64,000 nucleotides of DNA from assembly GCA_943328975.2 (NCBI GenBank), contig CALQCC020000007.1, positions 1-64,000 of the forward strand. Reading direction: 5' to 3'. The notes beneath the pieces are model-generated. The model searched no databases, was not told the origin of the DNA, and worked only from the letters and a program-made list of their open reading frames with translations. The position numbers were made by a program, and so were the translations under genes. This document shows positions 44,202-53,053 of this stretch, in pieces; the first letter of the stretch is position 1, and each line of letters opens with the position of its first letter. The DNA comes from Bordetella parapertussis. Lineage in GTDB: Bacteria > Acidobacteriota > Terriglobia > Bryobacterales > Bryobacteraceae.

Positions 44202-45779
44202 CTATTCGCGAGCTCTGCGCTGGTGGGTGGAGGGAATGCGCATATCTTCTCGATACTTGGCTACGGTGCGGCGAGTGACGTCGATGCCCTCACCCTGTAG
44301 CCGCTCCGTGATTTGTTCGTCGGTCAGAGGATGGGCGGAGTCTTCCTCTTCGATCATCTTTTTCACGCGGCGCTTCAACAGCAGCAGAGGCGTTCCGCCG
44401 CCGCTGGGACCTTGCACTGCTTCGGAGAAGAAGTAACGCAGTTCGTAGACGCCTTGCGGAGTGTGCGCGTATTTGCTGGAAACCGCGCGGCTCACCGTTG
44501 AGGGGTGCACGCCGATCTCTTCGGCGATCTCCTTGATCATCATCGGCTTCAGATGTTCAAGACCGTGTTCCAAAAAATCGCCCTGGCGTTCCACTATGCA
44601 GCGGCACACACGCATGATGGTTTGCTTGCGCTGCTCAATGTTCTTCATCAACTGGATCGCGCTGGCGTAGCGTTCCTTGACGTAGTTGCGGACGTCTTTG
44701 TCCGGTTCATGCACACGGTCGATCATCTTGCGGTACTGCGGATTGAGCCGTAGAACCGGGATGTCGTCGTCGCTCACCTGGATGATATAGTCGTCGCCGT
44801 CTTTGTAGATGTAGACGTCGGGTTCCACCACTCGGGCTCCCGCGCCGGAGTAGCGCAGGCCGGGCCGGGGGTCCAGATGCCGGATCACATCGAGGGCGAT
44901 CTGGACATGTTCCATGGGCCGGTGTAACACCTTGGCCAGTTCCTTGGTTTGCCGGGTTTCCACCAGCTTCAAGTGACTGGCGACAATGTTCCAGGCCAGG
45001 CCGCCTTTCGCGTTGCGGCTTTCGAGTTGCAGCAGCAGACACTCGCGCAGATCGGAGGCGGCGACTCCCGAGGGATCCAGAGTTTGCACCACTCGGATAG
45101 CTTCGCGCACGTCTTCTAATGTGTGCTCACCCTCGGTCGCCATGTCTTCCGGAGTCGAAAGCAGGTAACCGTTCTCATTGAGGTTGCCGACTACGCCTTC
45201 AGCCGCGTCACGCACGTTTTCGCTGAGGGCGACTAACGCCAACTGCGAGTGCAGATGATCGGAGAGGGTAACCGGGGACGACAGGAAAGTTTCAAACGAC
45301 GGTTTGTCGCTCACTTCGGCCGCAGGCGTCTTGAAGCCTGGATCCAGATAGTCGTCGAAGTAGGAGCCGAAATCGATCTCGTCGAAGGGGTCGCTGGAGG
45401 TGGGGGCTTCCGGCGCCTCGGCGCCTCCGGTGGCCTCGGCCAAGGCGGCCTCGGCAGCGGAGACAACGTGAGCAGGTTCACTTTCCGTGAGGTAGCCGGC
45501 GTCGCTGTCCGGCGCTCCGGGGGTAACGTCCAGGATCCCCTGGTCGGCCGGATCCCGCGCCTGGTCGGCTTCCAGGAAAGGCTGCAATTCTTCTGGGGAA
45601 AGCTCCTCGGTGCCGTCGGTAGATTCTTCCAGGACCGGATTCTCGGCGATTTCCGCCGTGATCATGTCCTTTAACTCCAGCCGATTGAGCTGGAGCAGAC
45701 TGACCATTTGGACCAGTCCGGGCGTGAGGATTTGCTTCTGTTGGAGTCGGACTTGTAGCCGTGGAGACAGCGAACTCAT
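44202..45779 (-). CDS. rpoN: RNA polymerase sigma-54 factor RpoN
   Basis: A 525-residue sigma-54. The N-terminal activator-interacting region is Gln/Leu-rich (RLQQKQILTPGLVQMVSLLQ, then LNRLELKDMITAEIAENPVL). An acidic, variable region II follows (about 55-150), longer than in E. coli and rich in Glu, Ala and Pro. The core-binding region has LDPSGVAASDLRECLLLQLE. The DNA-binding region has the helix-turn-helix EIGVHPSTVSRAVSSKYAHT and the C-terminal RpoN box VTRRTVAKYREDM. It directs transcription from -24/-12 promoters with an AAA+ activator. It heads the rpoN-hpf-rapZ operon. Confidence 0.97.
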   Translation of the reverse strand: MSSLSPRLQVRLQQKQILTPGLVQMVSLLQLNRLELKDMITAEIAENPVLEESTDGTEELSPEELQPFLEADQARDPADQGILDVTPGAPDSDAGYLTESEPAHVVSAAEAALAEATGGAEAPEAPTSSDPFDEIDFGSYFDDYLDPGFKTPAAEVSDKPSFETFLSSPVTLSDHLHSQLALVALSENVRDAAEGVVGNLNENGYLLSTPEDMATEGEHTLEDVREAIRVVQTLDPSGVAASDLRECLLLQLESRNAKGGLAWNIVASHLKLVETRQTKELAKVLHRPMEHVQIALDVIRHLDPRPGLRYSGAGARVVEPDVYIYKDGDDYIIQVSDDDIPVLRLNPQYRKMIDRVHEPDKDVRNYVKERYASAIQLMKNIEQRKQTIMRVCRCIVERQGDFLEHGLEHLKPMMIKEIAEEIGVHPSTVSRAVSSKYAHTPQGVYELRYFFSEAVQGPSGGGTPLLLLKRRVKKMIEEEDSAHPLTDEQITERLQGEGIDVTRRTVAKYREDMRIPSTHQRRARE

Positions 45780-45825
45780 GGCACTTCTTTAAGTCTAACA
45801 TCGGCAGCCATGCTTGCTGAGGAAA

Positions 45826-46263
45826 TCATGGCCGGGTCTCGCGCCATTTCACGGTGACCCTATTTAGTGGAGAGGGGGGGGCCAGTGGGGGCGGTGCTGG
45901 TTGGGTCGCTGGGGTGCCTAGGGGCGGGACCGCTTCGGCGGTAGGAACGATGCGAGTCGCGGGTTTAGAGGCCGGGCTGGATGCGGATTGTTTCTTGACC
46001 TGGATGTTGTTGACCACACGGCGCGCGCCGGCCGATTTCGCCATCCTCGTCGCTGCGCCTTTGTGTTGAGCGACGGCGGTGGACCCATTCCAATAGACCA
46101 CTCCGCCTTTCACCTGAACGGTAAAGGCGTCCTTGCCAATCACCGATTTGGCCAGCCGGTCGTGGAGCTGGGCTTGTATCTGCGAGTCGGTCGGTAGCGC
46201 CTTGGGCGGGGCTTGGGAAAACACCGGGAGGGCGCAGAGGAGGATTGTGAGTAAACGTAACAT
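45826..46263 (-). CDS. Secreted single-BON-domain protein
   Basis: A 145-residue exported protein (signal MLRLLTILLCALPVFSQ). Residues about 25-90 form one BON domain (DSQIQAQLHDRLAKSV, DAFTVQVKGGVVYWNGSTAV, ARRVVNNIQVKK). The tail of 55 residues is Pro/Ala/Ser-rich (PPLGTPATQPAPPPLAPPSP) and probably disordered or envelope-spanning. BON domains bind phospholipid or other envelope components. The gene lies between flgL and rpoN on the same strand. There is a 47-base gap after the rpoN start side and 35 bases to flgL, so it may be transcribed with neither. Confidence 0.82.
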   Translation of the reverse strand: MLRLLTILLCALPVFSQAPPKALPTDSQIQAQLHDRLAKSVIGKDAFTVQVKGGVVYWNGSTAVAQHKGAATRMAKSAGARRVVNNIQVKKQSASSPASKPATRIVPTAEAVPPLGTPATQPAPPPLAPPSPLNRVTVKWRETRP

Positions 46264-46298
46264 CGCACGAAACTGGTGCCCGCGCGGTGGGATTCCTC

Positions 46299-47204
46299 TC
46301 AGCCCAAGAAGTCGAACAGCGTGGTTCGGGGCAGCTGCGCCCGGGACGTGAGAGCAGCTTGCTGCTGGGTCTGTCCCTGGTTTAGCTCTAGAATGGCCTG
46401 CGTCACGTCGGCGTCTTCCAAGCCCCCGATCTGCGTGGTGAGCTGGAGCTGCAAGTTCTGTCCGAAGTCATCGGCTTGGCTGAGTTTGTTTTGATAGCTG
46501 CCATAGAAGGCTAGTTCGCTATTCAGGTGGTCCCCGGCCGAGCTGAGATCGTCAAGGGCGGCACGAATGGCTGTTTCGTCGTTGGCGAGCAAGCCGTCCC
46601 GCAAGGCGCTCAGGGTGGCGAAGACATTGGACCCTGGGGTGGAGGAGTCGAAAATCTCTTGCGCGGTTTGGGCGGCTTGGAAGGTGGTCCCGTTGGGATG
46701 CTGGACCAAGCGCGTGGAAGTGGCTCCGAGATAGGAACTCACCGGCGTCGGCAAGGAAAGGTCAATGGTGTAGGGGACCTGGTGATCGGCGTCGCCGGAG
46801 AAGATGAAGCGACCTTCCACCTGGGTGCCGGCCAAGCCGGTGATTTGTTCGAGGATGGCGCCGACCTCCTGGGCCGTCACGGCTCGCGCCGGACCGTCCT
46901 GGGTTCCAGTTGCGCCTTGGGCTCCGAGCGTACGGGCGCGCTCGAACAATTGCACGGCGCTCTGCAAGGCTTGTTCTCCAGCGTCGACTTCCGCCGAAAC
47001 GCGGCCTAGATTGGACTGGATCTGTTTGGCGGCCGAGAGGTTGGCACGCGCGTTGAGCAGGGTGGAGACTTGATCCGGATCATCGGAAACCTTGGCCATG
47101 CGGATACCGGTCGAGATCTGCCGCTGCGCCCGGTTCATATTTTCGCCCACGCGGTTCAGGGTGTTGAGGAACTGTTGATCGGATGCTCTGAGGGAGGAGA
47201 TCAT
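46299..47204 (-). CDS. flgL: Flagellar hook-filament junction protein FlgL
   Basis: A 301-residue HAP3-type protein. The N-terminal flagellin-like D0/D1 helix is ASDQQFLNTLNRVGENMNRA and QRQISTGIRMAKVSDDPDQV; the C-terminal helix ends VTQAILELNQGQTQQQAAL with RTTLFDFLG. The middle domain (about 120-220) is short. FlgL joins the hook-associated FlgK to the filament. It starts ten bases after flgK stops, completing the order flgM-flgN-flgK-flgL. Confidence 0.93.
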   Translation of the reverse strand: MISSLRASDQQFLNTLNRVGENMNRAQRQISTGIRMAKVSDDPDQVSTLLNARANLSAAKQIQSNLGRVSAEVDAGEQALQSAVQLFERARTLGAQGATGTQDGPARAVTAQEVGAILEQITGLAGTQVEGRFIFSGDADHQVPYTIDLSLPTPVSSYLGATSTRLVQHPNGTTFQAAQTAQEIFDSSTPGSNVFATLSALRDGLLANDETAIRAALDDLSSAGDHLNSELAFYGSYQNKLSQADDFGQNLQLQLTTQIGGLEDADVTQAILELNQGQTQQQAALTSRAQLPRTTLFDFLG

Positions 47205-47214
47205 GGGTGCCGCC

Positions 47215-48573
47215 TTATCGAATGATGTTCATGACTGAGTCCGTGAGGTCGTTGAGGACCGTGATCAATTTGCCGACCGCTTGGTAGGCCTGCTGGAACT
47301 GAAGTAGCTTCGCGGCTTCTTCGTCCAGAGAAACCCCGGTGGTTTCCGCGCGGAACTGACGGGCTTGGGCGACCGTGTCCTGAAACTGCGATTGTTCGTG
47401 CCGCGCGCTGGCCACGTCGCGCCCGACTTTTGCGCCCAGAGCTCCGAAGGCTTGCGAGAGAGTAAAGCCGCCTGCGACCGGGGCGCTGGATAGTTGGGCC
47501 ATGGCGATCGCGTTGCCGTTGCCGCCGGGCGCGTTCGCAAATGCGGCGGCAATTTGATCGGGGACGATCGGATTTACCTCAAGCGTCGCGGCTGGGGACC
47601 CGGAATTATAGGAAAACAAGCCGAACGGAGGCGGCAGCCCGTTGCGGTCGACGCCCTGCGCGAGAGTTGTGTTGACGTTGTCGGCGAAGGATGTGGCCAC
47701 GGCGTTGAGGTCGCTGAGGTATCCGGGGATCGTGGTGTTCTTTTCTTCCAGCAGCGCGCCTAGCCGTCCACTGCGAATCTGCGCCGTGACATCGCCCCCA
47801 GCGGCATCTCGAATGACAGTCTGGGGTGTCGAAAGATCGGCGCTCACGGGTAAGTGACGGTCGCCCATCACTAGCATGGTCTGCCCTCCGAGGTACACGT
47901 TCGCGGCCCCATCGGAGGTCCGAATGAGTGTGTAGTTGGCGAGGCCGGATAATTCCTCTAGCGCCGAATTCAGCTGCGCATCGAGTCCCGCGTCGGTCGT
48001 GGCGGCGGCGTTGGCGCGGTACTGGCGATTGATCCCCGCTATCTGCTCTCCCAACCGGTTGATCCCGTTCACGGTGTCGCGCGTTTGCCGGTCCACATTG
48101 ATCGATACTTCCTGCAGACCGTTGGCCGCCTGATTGAAAGCGGTCGCGACCTGCCCCGCCAGTTCGATCACGCCTTGCCGGGCTACGGTATCGTTCGGGT
48201 TTACGGCAAGCTGGGAGAATCCATTGAAGAAGCCGTTGAGGGCGCTGGAAACACCGAAGGTCGAGGTGAGGTCGAATTGCCCTTCGACGACGCCCAGATC
48301 GGTGGCCTGCTGCGAGGCTGCGCCGAGCAATTGGTTCTGGCCGCGCACCGACTGTTCTAAGAAGGAGGACCGTGCGCTAACCATGGGTCCGGAGACGACG
48401 CCTCCGGCCATGCCGCGCGAGAGGTCGAAGGGCAACGAAACCAGCGCCTGGTCCTGTTTCACGTAGCCCGGCGTGTTCGCGTTGGTGATGTTGTTCTGGA
48501 TGACGTTGAAGGTGCGTCCGTAGACCCGCAGCGCACCGGTGGAATTCAGCAGCGAGGTGAACAGGTTGCCCAT
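47215..48573 (-). CDS. flgK: Flagellar hook-associated protein FlgK (HAP1)
   Basis: A 452-residue protein. The N-terminus GNLFTSLLNSTGALRVYGRT and NNITNANTPGYVKQDQALVS has the conserved flagellar rod/hook ANxxTPGY motif. The C-terminus SLDEEAAKLLQFQQAYQAVG with KLITVLNDLTDSVMNIIR is the matching D0 helix (SLDEE is typical of FlgK). It forms the first hook-filament junction layer. ATG 48573 is chosen as the start of the conserved N-terminus; the upstream extension in this frame runs through the FlgN-like gene. Two bases separate it from that gene's stop. Confidence 0.94.
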   Translation of the reverse strand: MGNLFTSLLNSTGALRVYGRTFNVIQNNITNANTPGYVKQDQALVSLPFDLSRGMAGGVVSGPMVSARSSFLEQSVRGQNQLLGAASQQATDLGVVEGQFDLTSTFGVSSALNGFFNGFSQLAVNPNDTVARQGVIELAGQVATAFNQAANGLQEVSINVDRQTRDTVNGINRLGEQIAGINRQYRANAAATTDAGLDAQLNSALEELSGLANYTLIRTSDGAANVYLGGQTMLVMGDRHLPVSADLSTPQTVIRDAAGGDVTAQIRSGRLGALLEEKNTTIPGYLSDLNAVATSFADNVNTTLAQGVDRNGLPPPFGLFSYNSGSPAATLEVNPIVPDQIAAAFANAPGGNGNAIAMAQLSSAPVAGGFTLSQAFGALGAKVGRDVASARHEQSQFQDTVAQARQFRAETTGVSLDEEAAKLLQFQQAYQAVGKLITVLNDLTDSVMNIIR

Positions 48574-48575
48574 GG

Positions 48576-48929
48576 CTACCCGGTGACCGCGATGCGTGCG
48601 GAAGACGGTTCCGGCAAGGGTGCCAGAACGCCCGCTTGGGTATAGGCGGGCTCCAGCCCGAGCAGCCGGCCCCATCCCCGGCAGAAGTCTTCCCCGTTGC
48701 GGGCCAATTGTTCGGCACCACGGAGTTCCAGCCGCAAATTCTCCAGATCCGCTTTGAGCAAGGTCCGTTCCGCCAAGTCCGCGGGCAGGGACACTTCCAG
48801 TTTCCGCATATGATGGACGGCTAGTTCCAGCCCTAGGATCGGACCAGTCAGGTCCGCCCCCGGCTCCAGCAACGCTGCGCGTGACTGAGCCACTTGCTCA
48901 CGGATACTAGCGATGCTTGAGGGCGTCAT
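48576..48929 (-). CDS. FlgN-like flagellar export chaperone
   Basis: A 117-residue, mainly helical protein (IASIREQVAQSRAALLEPGA, VHHMRKLEVSLPADLAERTL, LENLRLELRGAEQLARNGED). Its size, helix content and place between flgM and flgK match FlgN, which escorts FlgK and FlgL to the export gate. Sequence conservation in this family is weak, so the call depends heavily on context. The start overlaps the 3' end of the flgM-like gene by 23 bases. Confidence 0.7.
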   Translation of the reverse strand: MTPSSIASIREQVAQSRAALLEPGADLTGPILGLELAVHHMRKLEVSLPADLAERTLLKADLENLRLELRGAEQLARNGEDFCRGWGRLLGLEPAYTQAGVLAPLPEPSSARIAVTG

Positions 48930-49203
48930 CGATGATCCCCCCGGCAGTCGCTGCCGCGTCTACCTGGTAGTTCCCCTGTGCATAGGTTCTCGCGAGGGCA
49001 TCGACCTGGGCCTGCCGTTCCGGCGACTCGGCATCGAGACTGCGCAGGCTTTGCGCCAGTCCCGATAGCGCGACGCCATCACCGCTATCGCCAGGAGGAA
49101 GAGACCCGCCCGCCGGAACTGGTCGCCCGGTTTGCGCAGGCTTCGACACGCCGGTCGAGGTGAGCCCGCTAGGTCCCTGAAGATTCGGATCGTTGATTTT
49201 CAT
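48907..49203 (-). CDS. flgM: FlgM-like anti-sigma-28 factor
   Basis: A 98-residue protein with a disordered N-terminal half (MKINDPNLQGPSGLTSTG and PVPAGGSLPPGDSGDGVALS) and a C-terminal part VDALARTYAQGNYQVDAAAT with GGIIDDALKHR. The latter matches FlgM: the G-x-Y-x-V-D-x-x-x-x-A-x-x-I-I segment binds FliA. FlgM holds sigma-28 until the hook is complete and is then exported. It heads the flgM-flgN-flgK-flgL set. A perfect hairpin whose loop carries GAGGAAA lies just upstream of ATG 49203. Confidence 0.85.
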   Translation of the reverse strand: MKINDPNLQGPSGLTSTGVSKPAQTGRPVPAGGSLPPGDSGDGVALSGLAQSLRSLDAESPERQAQVDALARTYAQGNYQVDAAATAGGIIDDALKHR

Positions 49204-49240
49204 CTGTCGAGCAGCTATTTCCTCTAGCTGCTTTATCGAC
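49204..49240 (-). promoter_or_regulatory. flgM leader: hairpin and sigma-28-like -10
   Basis: On the minus strand AGCAGCTA (49232-49225), loop GAGGAAA (49224-49218) and TAGCTGCT (49217-49210) form a perfect 8-bp stem six bases before the ATG. The loop contains the only Shine-Dalgarno-like sequence. GTCGATAA (49240-49233) directly precedes the stem and is one base from the sigma-28 -10 consensus GCCGATAA. The matching -35 is weak. Confidence 0.45.
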
Positions 49241-49301
49241 TATTGTGGCTCGGATATGAGGCGCAAAGCGGACTACTTGGACTCAGGAAAAACCGAACCA
49301 A

Positions 49302-49490
49302 CTACCGCGCGGCTAACAGGGCACGCAGATGACGAGCGCGTTCCGGCGAGCGCAACTGGCGCAGGGCCTTGGCTTCGATCTGGCGAATGCGTTCGCGCGT
49401 GACGTCGAACTCCTGGCCGATCTCTTCGAGCGTATGTTCGCGCTCGCAGCCGATGCCGAAGCGGAGGCGGATGACCTTCTACTCTTGGGA
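49302..49490 (-). pseudogene. Truncated second copy of the rpoD 3' end
   Basis: On the minus strand this reads [20 protein letters not shown] to the same terminal ALLAAR and stop as rpoD (sigma region 4.2 with its helix-turn-helix). In the 58 or so shared codons I count 13 that differ from the intact rpoD (50770-50955), and every difference is synonymous. Upstream of about 49490 the match decays with small indels and stops (similarity fades near 49545). It has no start and cannot make a sigma factor. It lies in direct orientation to rpoD, with the WG-repeat gene between. Confidence 0.85.
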
Positions 49491-49569
49491 GTGGGTTCAG
49501 GTTATTTCGCGGTCATTCACACTGTTGGCAGATTGCGCGAACGCGCGCTGGATCGCCTGCGGGCATTTC

Positions 49570-50763
49570 TTAGGGTTTCCAGTCGTAACCGAAAACTTCC
49601 TTGCCACGCGTGTTGATGTAGTTCACGCGGCCCGAGCCGGTGCTAACCGCAGCGAGACCTTGAACGAAATCTGTCGCCTCGGCAAAAGGACCCCGAATCG
49701 CAACGCTACCCTGGGAATTAATGTAAAAGAACCGGGCACCTTCACTGACCAGGGCGAGCCCGACCGAAAACGGCCCTGCGGTGCTGTATCGCGCCCGTAT
49801 TTTGCGAGTTCCACCGCGATCAATGTAACCCCAAGACTTGCCGATCTTGACTGCTGCATAGCCACCATGGAACGACTCGGCCTGATCGAATTGTGGTGGG
49901 ATCACAAAGTTCCCATCGCGGCCAATGTAACCCCAGCGGCCTTGTGAACGGACCGCAGCGAGATCCTCAGAGAAATCTCGGGCGGCTTCAAACTGGGCGG
50001 GGATTGCGAAGGCTCCCTTGAGATCAAGAAAGCCCACTCCACAAGGCGCTTTGGCCGAAGGTGGAGCACCACCGCACGACGTGGCGTTACCGGTCGTAGG
50101 AGATCCTTCGTGATCGTTTTCCGGAGTGACCCGGTAGCAGGGTCCGTCGAGCACGGCCCGCGCAAGACCCCGGACAAAGGGTCCAACTTCGGCAAAAACG
50201 GGGGCAATGGCTATCTTGCCGGTTTTGTCTACGAATCCAACGGGTTCCGGATCGCGGTACGGGCCGTTCCGAAGGCTGGCAATATCCCCGCTCTGTCCCT
50301 CGCCTTCGAAGGGTGCTAACCCGTCGGAAAAGGACCCGCCGCGACGCGCACCGACCGCGAATAATTCCCGGCCCGTTCTATCCAGGTAGCCATCGCGGAA
50401 GTCCTCACCGTCTATCCCCGGAGTGAACTTTGCGAGTCCGTCGGAAAAGTCGTAAAGCCAGAAACTACTCTTGCGGATGACCCAGGATCCGTTCTCACCG
50501 ATAAAACCCTGGTTTTCGATGCGGGCCAAGCCCTCCGAAAAGTCACCGACGTAGCTGATCCGAGCCTCAATGGAGGGTGGAATGACTATTCGACCTCGGT
50601 TGTTAATGAAACCGACCTTCCCGTTCCGTTCAAAAGGAAACAGGTTAGAGCGCGAGCTGAGAGGTTTGGCCCATATCATGGGCGCCGAAACGATCGTGCA
50701 GGGAACTGCCGCGAGTCCCGTCAACAGCATTGCAGCAACGGAGCGGTACGCAGCGGTCCGCAT
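49570..50763 (-). CDS. Secreted WG-repeat protein
   Basis: A 397-residue exported protein (signal SVAAMLLTGLAAVPCTIVSA). It consists of about seven WG (KWG) beta-repeats, each with GKVGFINNRGRIVIPPSIEA or GRWGYIGRDGNFVIPPQFDQ followed by an FSEGLAxVxxxG turn. WG proteins are thought to form beta-propeller-like surfaces for binding; no enzyme activity is evident. A Cys-containing insertion (GNATSCGGAPPSAKAPCG) sits around residue 230. The gene begins six bases after the rpoD stop and so may be transcribed by read-through. It is enclosed by rpoD and a second rpoD 3' end, which marks it as inserted. Confidence 0.85.
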   Translation of the reverse strand: MRTAAYRSVAAMLLTGLAAVPCTIVSAPMIWAKPLSSRSNLFPFERNGKVGFINNRGRIVIPPSIEARISYVGDFSEGLARIENQGFIGENGSWVIRKSSFWLYDFSDGLAKFTPGIDGEDFRDGYLDRTGRELFAVGARRGGSFSDGLAPFEGEGQSGDIASLRNGPYRDPEPVGFVDKTGKIAIAPVFAEVGPFVRGLARAVLDGPCYRVTPENDHEGSPTTGNATSCGGAPPSAKAPCGVGFLDLKGAFAIPAQFEAARDFSEDLAAVRSQGRWGYIGRDGNFVIPPQFDQAESFHGGYAAVKIGKSWGYIDRGGTRKIRARYSTAGPFSVGLALVSEGARFFYINSQGSVAIRGPFAEATDFVQGLAAVSTGSGRVNYINTRGKEVFGYDWKP

Positions 50764-50769
50764 AATCAC

Positions 50770-52335
50770 CTATCGCGCAGCGAGTAAGGCCCGCAGATGA
50801 CGGGCGCGTTCCGGCGACCGCAGTTGGCGCAGGGCCTTGGCTTCGATCTGGCGGATGCGTTCGCGGGTGACGTCGAACTCCTGGCCGATCTCTTCGAGCG
50901 TGTGTTCGCGCTCGCAGCCGATGCCGAAGCGGAGGCGGATCACCTTCTCTTCTTTCGGTGAGAGGGTTTTCAGGATATTGGCCGTCTCGTCGCGGACGTT
51001 GGTGTCGATGACGGCGTCGACGGGCGAGCCCACCCAACGGTCTTCGATCAAGTCGCCGAGGGCGCTTTCACCGTCGCGGCCGACGGGGGTTTCGAGCGAC
51101 ACGGGATCGCGCGAGATGGTCTTGAGCTTCTGGACCTTCTCCACGGGGATGTCCATGCGGCGGGAGATTTCTTCGTTGGTCGGCGCGCGGCCGAGTTCTT
51201 TTTCCAGCTCGCGGGTGGCGCGCAGGAACTTGTTCATGCTCTCGTTCATGTGAACGGGAATACGAATGGTGCGCGATTGATCGGCGATGGCGCGAGTGAT
51301 GGCCTGACGGATCCACCAAGTGGCGTAGGTGGAGAATTTGAAGCCGCGACGGAACTCGAACTTGTCGGCGGCGCGCATCAAACCGATGTTGCCTTCCTGG
51401 ATCAAGTCGAGCAAGTGGAGCCCGCGGTTGACGTATTTCTTGGCAACCGAGACGACGAGGCGAAGGTTGGCTTCGACGAGGTCTTTCTTGGCACGCTCGG
51501 CTTCGATTTCACCGTGCCGGATGACCGATAGCGTGTGGCGCAGGTCGATCAGGTTGGCACCCGCCGCTTCCTCGCGCTTCTTGATTTCCTTCTTGATGTC
51601 CTTGAGCTTCAGCTTGGCGGCGGCGGCATTGCGACCGTCCAGCTTGCGCAGGTCCTGCTCCAGGTGGGAGAGTTCTTCGCTGACGCGCTCGATTTCCTTG
51701 GAGAACACGCGCCATTGCTGGGTGTAGAACGGAATCCCGCGCATGGCCTGGGAGACTTCGACGATCGACCGGGCGACTTTGCCCAGCCATTTGCGGCGCA
51801 GCTTTTTGTTGTTGGCCGGGACGGCTTCCATCTTAACCAGCGCCTGCCCTTGCTTCTTGTGGACGTTGGCGATTTCGATAATGCGGTTGCGAACCTCGTT
51901 GCGGCGCTTGTTGTACGCGGAACTGCCGGCTTCAAGATCGCCCAGATCGATGTAATTATCCACCGCGTCGGGGTCGTGCTTGAGTTCCTCGGCGATTTTC
52001 ACGGCCATCAACTGGACCAGAGCAGAGCGGCTAACTGCCTTCTGCATCCGCAACTTACCGCGTTCCATGCGGCGGGCGAGATTGACTTCGCCTTCGCGCG
52101 TCAGCAGCGGAACGGCACCCATTTCACGCAGGTAGACCCGGACTGGATCGTCCGTGTAGATAGACTCCTCGACCGGATGCGCGGGAGCTTCGTCGCCCTC
52201 GTGCACTTCCTCTGGGTGGAAAAAACTACCGTCCTCATCGAACGGCATCGCCAAAGGTTCATGGCCTTCGCCTAAAAACTGGTCCTCAAAATGATCCACG
52301 TAGTTCACCTGCCCCGGGCACGATGCCCAGCGCAC
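50770..52335 (-). CDS. rpoD: Primary sigma factor RpoD (sigma-70)
   Basis: A 521-residue group 1 sigma factor. Region 1.2 is [21 protein letters not shown] non-conserved region follows (about 120-290) with many Lys/Glu helices. Regions 2.1-2.4 are [40 protein letters not shown] and [20 protein letters not shown]. Region 3 has [20 protein letters not shown]. Region 4.2 is [20 protein letters not shown]. The long acidic region 1.1 is reduced to about 60 residues. The frame starts at GTG 52335; GTG 52308 is an alternative with GGGGCAGG before it. The 3' end is duplicated at 49302-49490. Confidence 0.97.
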   Translation of the reverse strand: MRWASCPGQVNYVDHFEDQFLGEGHEPLAMPFDEDGSFFHPEEVHEGDEAPAHPVEESIYTDDPVRVYLREMGAVPLLTREGEVNLARRMERGKLRMQKAVSRSALVQLMAVKIAEELKHDPDAVDNYIDLGDLEAGSSAYNKRRNEVRNRIIEIANVHKKQGQALVKMEAVPANNKKLRRKWLGKVARSIVEVSQAMRGIPFYTQQWRVFSKEIERVSEELSHLEQDLRKLDGRNAAAAKLKLKDIKKEIKKREEAAGANLIDLRHTLSVIRHGEIEAERAKKDLVEANLRLVVSVAKKYVNRGLHLLDLIQEGNIGLMRAADKFEFRRGFKFSTYATWWIRQAITRAIADQSRTIRIPVHMNESMNKFLRATRELEKELGRAPTNEEISRRMDIPVEKVQKLKTISRDPVSLETPVGRDGESALGDLIEDRWVGSPVDAVIDTNVRDETANILKTLSPKEEKVIRLRFGIGCEREHTLEEIGQEFDVTRERIRQIEAKALRQLRSPERARHLRALLAAR

Positions 52336-52527
52336 ACTCTCACTTAGTTTGACGCCGACTTGGCCCCAGAAGTATCAACATTCGGCGGAGAATTATCGGC
52401 ACACTTCGTCCCGCCTTCCCGCAACTGGGCCACTGTCAGTATAACAGCGATGTCTAGTTCTGTTAAGACTGTATTTCAATAGATGGCGAAGAAATCGTTT
52501 GATTCCAGTGAAATGGCCGGGCAGTAT

Positions 52528-53049
52528 TCAGAACGTCCATACCCCGTTGGCGAAGATGGGGCGATAGAAAGTGAGTAACCGACCCGCCGTGATGACCCCG
52601 ATCCACATGCTGAGCGAGACCGCGCCCACCAATTTCGCTCCCAGTGGGATGGAAGCACCGGACCCCAGCGTCCGTACGCGCCGGAAGAAGGCACTATAAA
52701 ATACGACAATGTTCAATCCGGCCACTATAAGAAAAACTACTTTCCAGCGGAAGGCCATGTTGTAGATGTATTGGTCGGGGGCTCCGGAGAGGAAACAGAT
52801 CCCGGTCAGGACGTTGCCGATGAATCCGGCCACGCCGAACTTGATCAATCGGTGCAGTTGGGCGGGGGCGATCTGGCGGCCGACGCCGAGCAGACGCAGG
52901 TCGAACATGCCGACGGTCCCGATGAGCAGGGTCAGCCCGATGAAGTGGATGGATTCCGCAATCGGCCATGCCCAGCGGGTATCCACCATCAGTCTATGAG
53001 TGGGCAGGCCCTCGAAGAAGAGCCGCAACGCTTCTGTAAATTCGTTCAT
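52528..53049 (-). CDS. Four-helix membrane protein (DUF6644-like), paralogue 1
   Basis: A 173-residue protein with four hydrophobic segments: SIHFIGLTLLIGTVGMFDLR, LIKFGVAGFIGNVLTGICFL, WKVVFLIVAGLNIVVFYSAF and AVSLSMWIGVITAGRLLTFY. The AESIHFIGLxLLIGTxxxxDLRLLG block and the final W.GVI.AGRLL helix are the family marks; a His in the first helix and others could bind haem, but that is inference. It starts five bases after the stop of the paralogue upstream, so the pair forms an operon and may make a heterodimer. The truncated gene at the left edge of the window looks like a third relative. Confidence 0.75.
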   Translation of the reverse strand: MNEFTEALRLFFEGLPTHRLMVDTRWAWPIAESIHFIGLTLLIGTVGMFDLRLLGVGRQIAPAQLHRLIKFGVAGFIGNVLTGICFLSGAPDQYIYNMAFRWKVVFLIVAGLNIVVFYSAFFRRVRTLGSGASIPLGAKLVGAVSLSMWIGVITAGRLLTFYRPIFANGVWTF

Positions 53050-53053
53050 GACG

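Noticed and set aside
49369-49947. Two plus-strand frames beginning with the same 30 or so residues (also at 50837-51253)
   Set aside because: They are the antisense of the two rpoD 3' ends. The shared start reflects the duplication and not a conserved protein.
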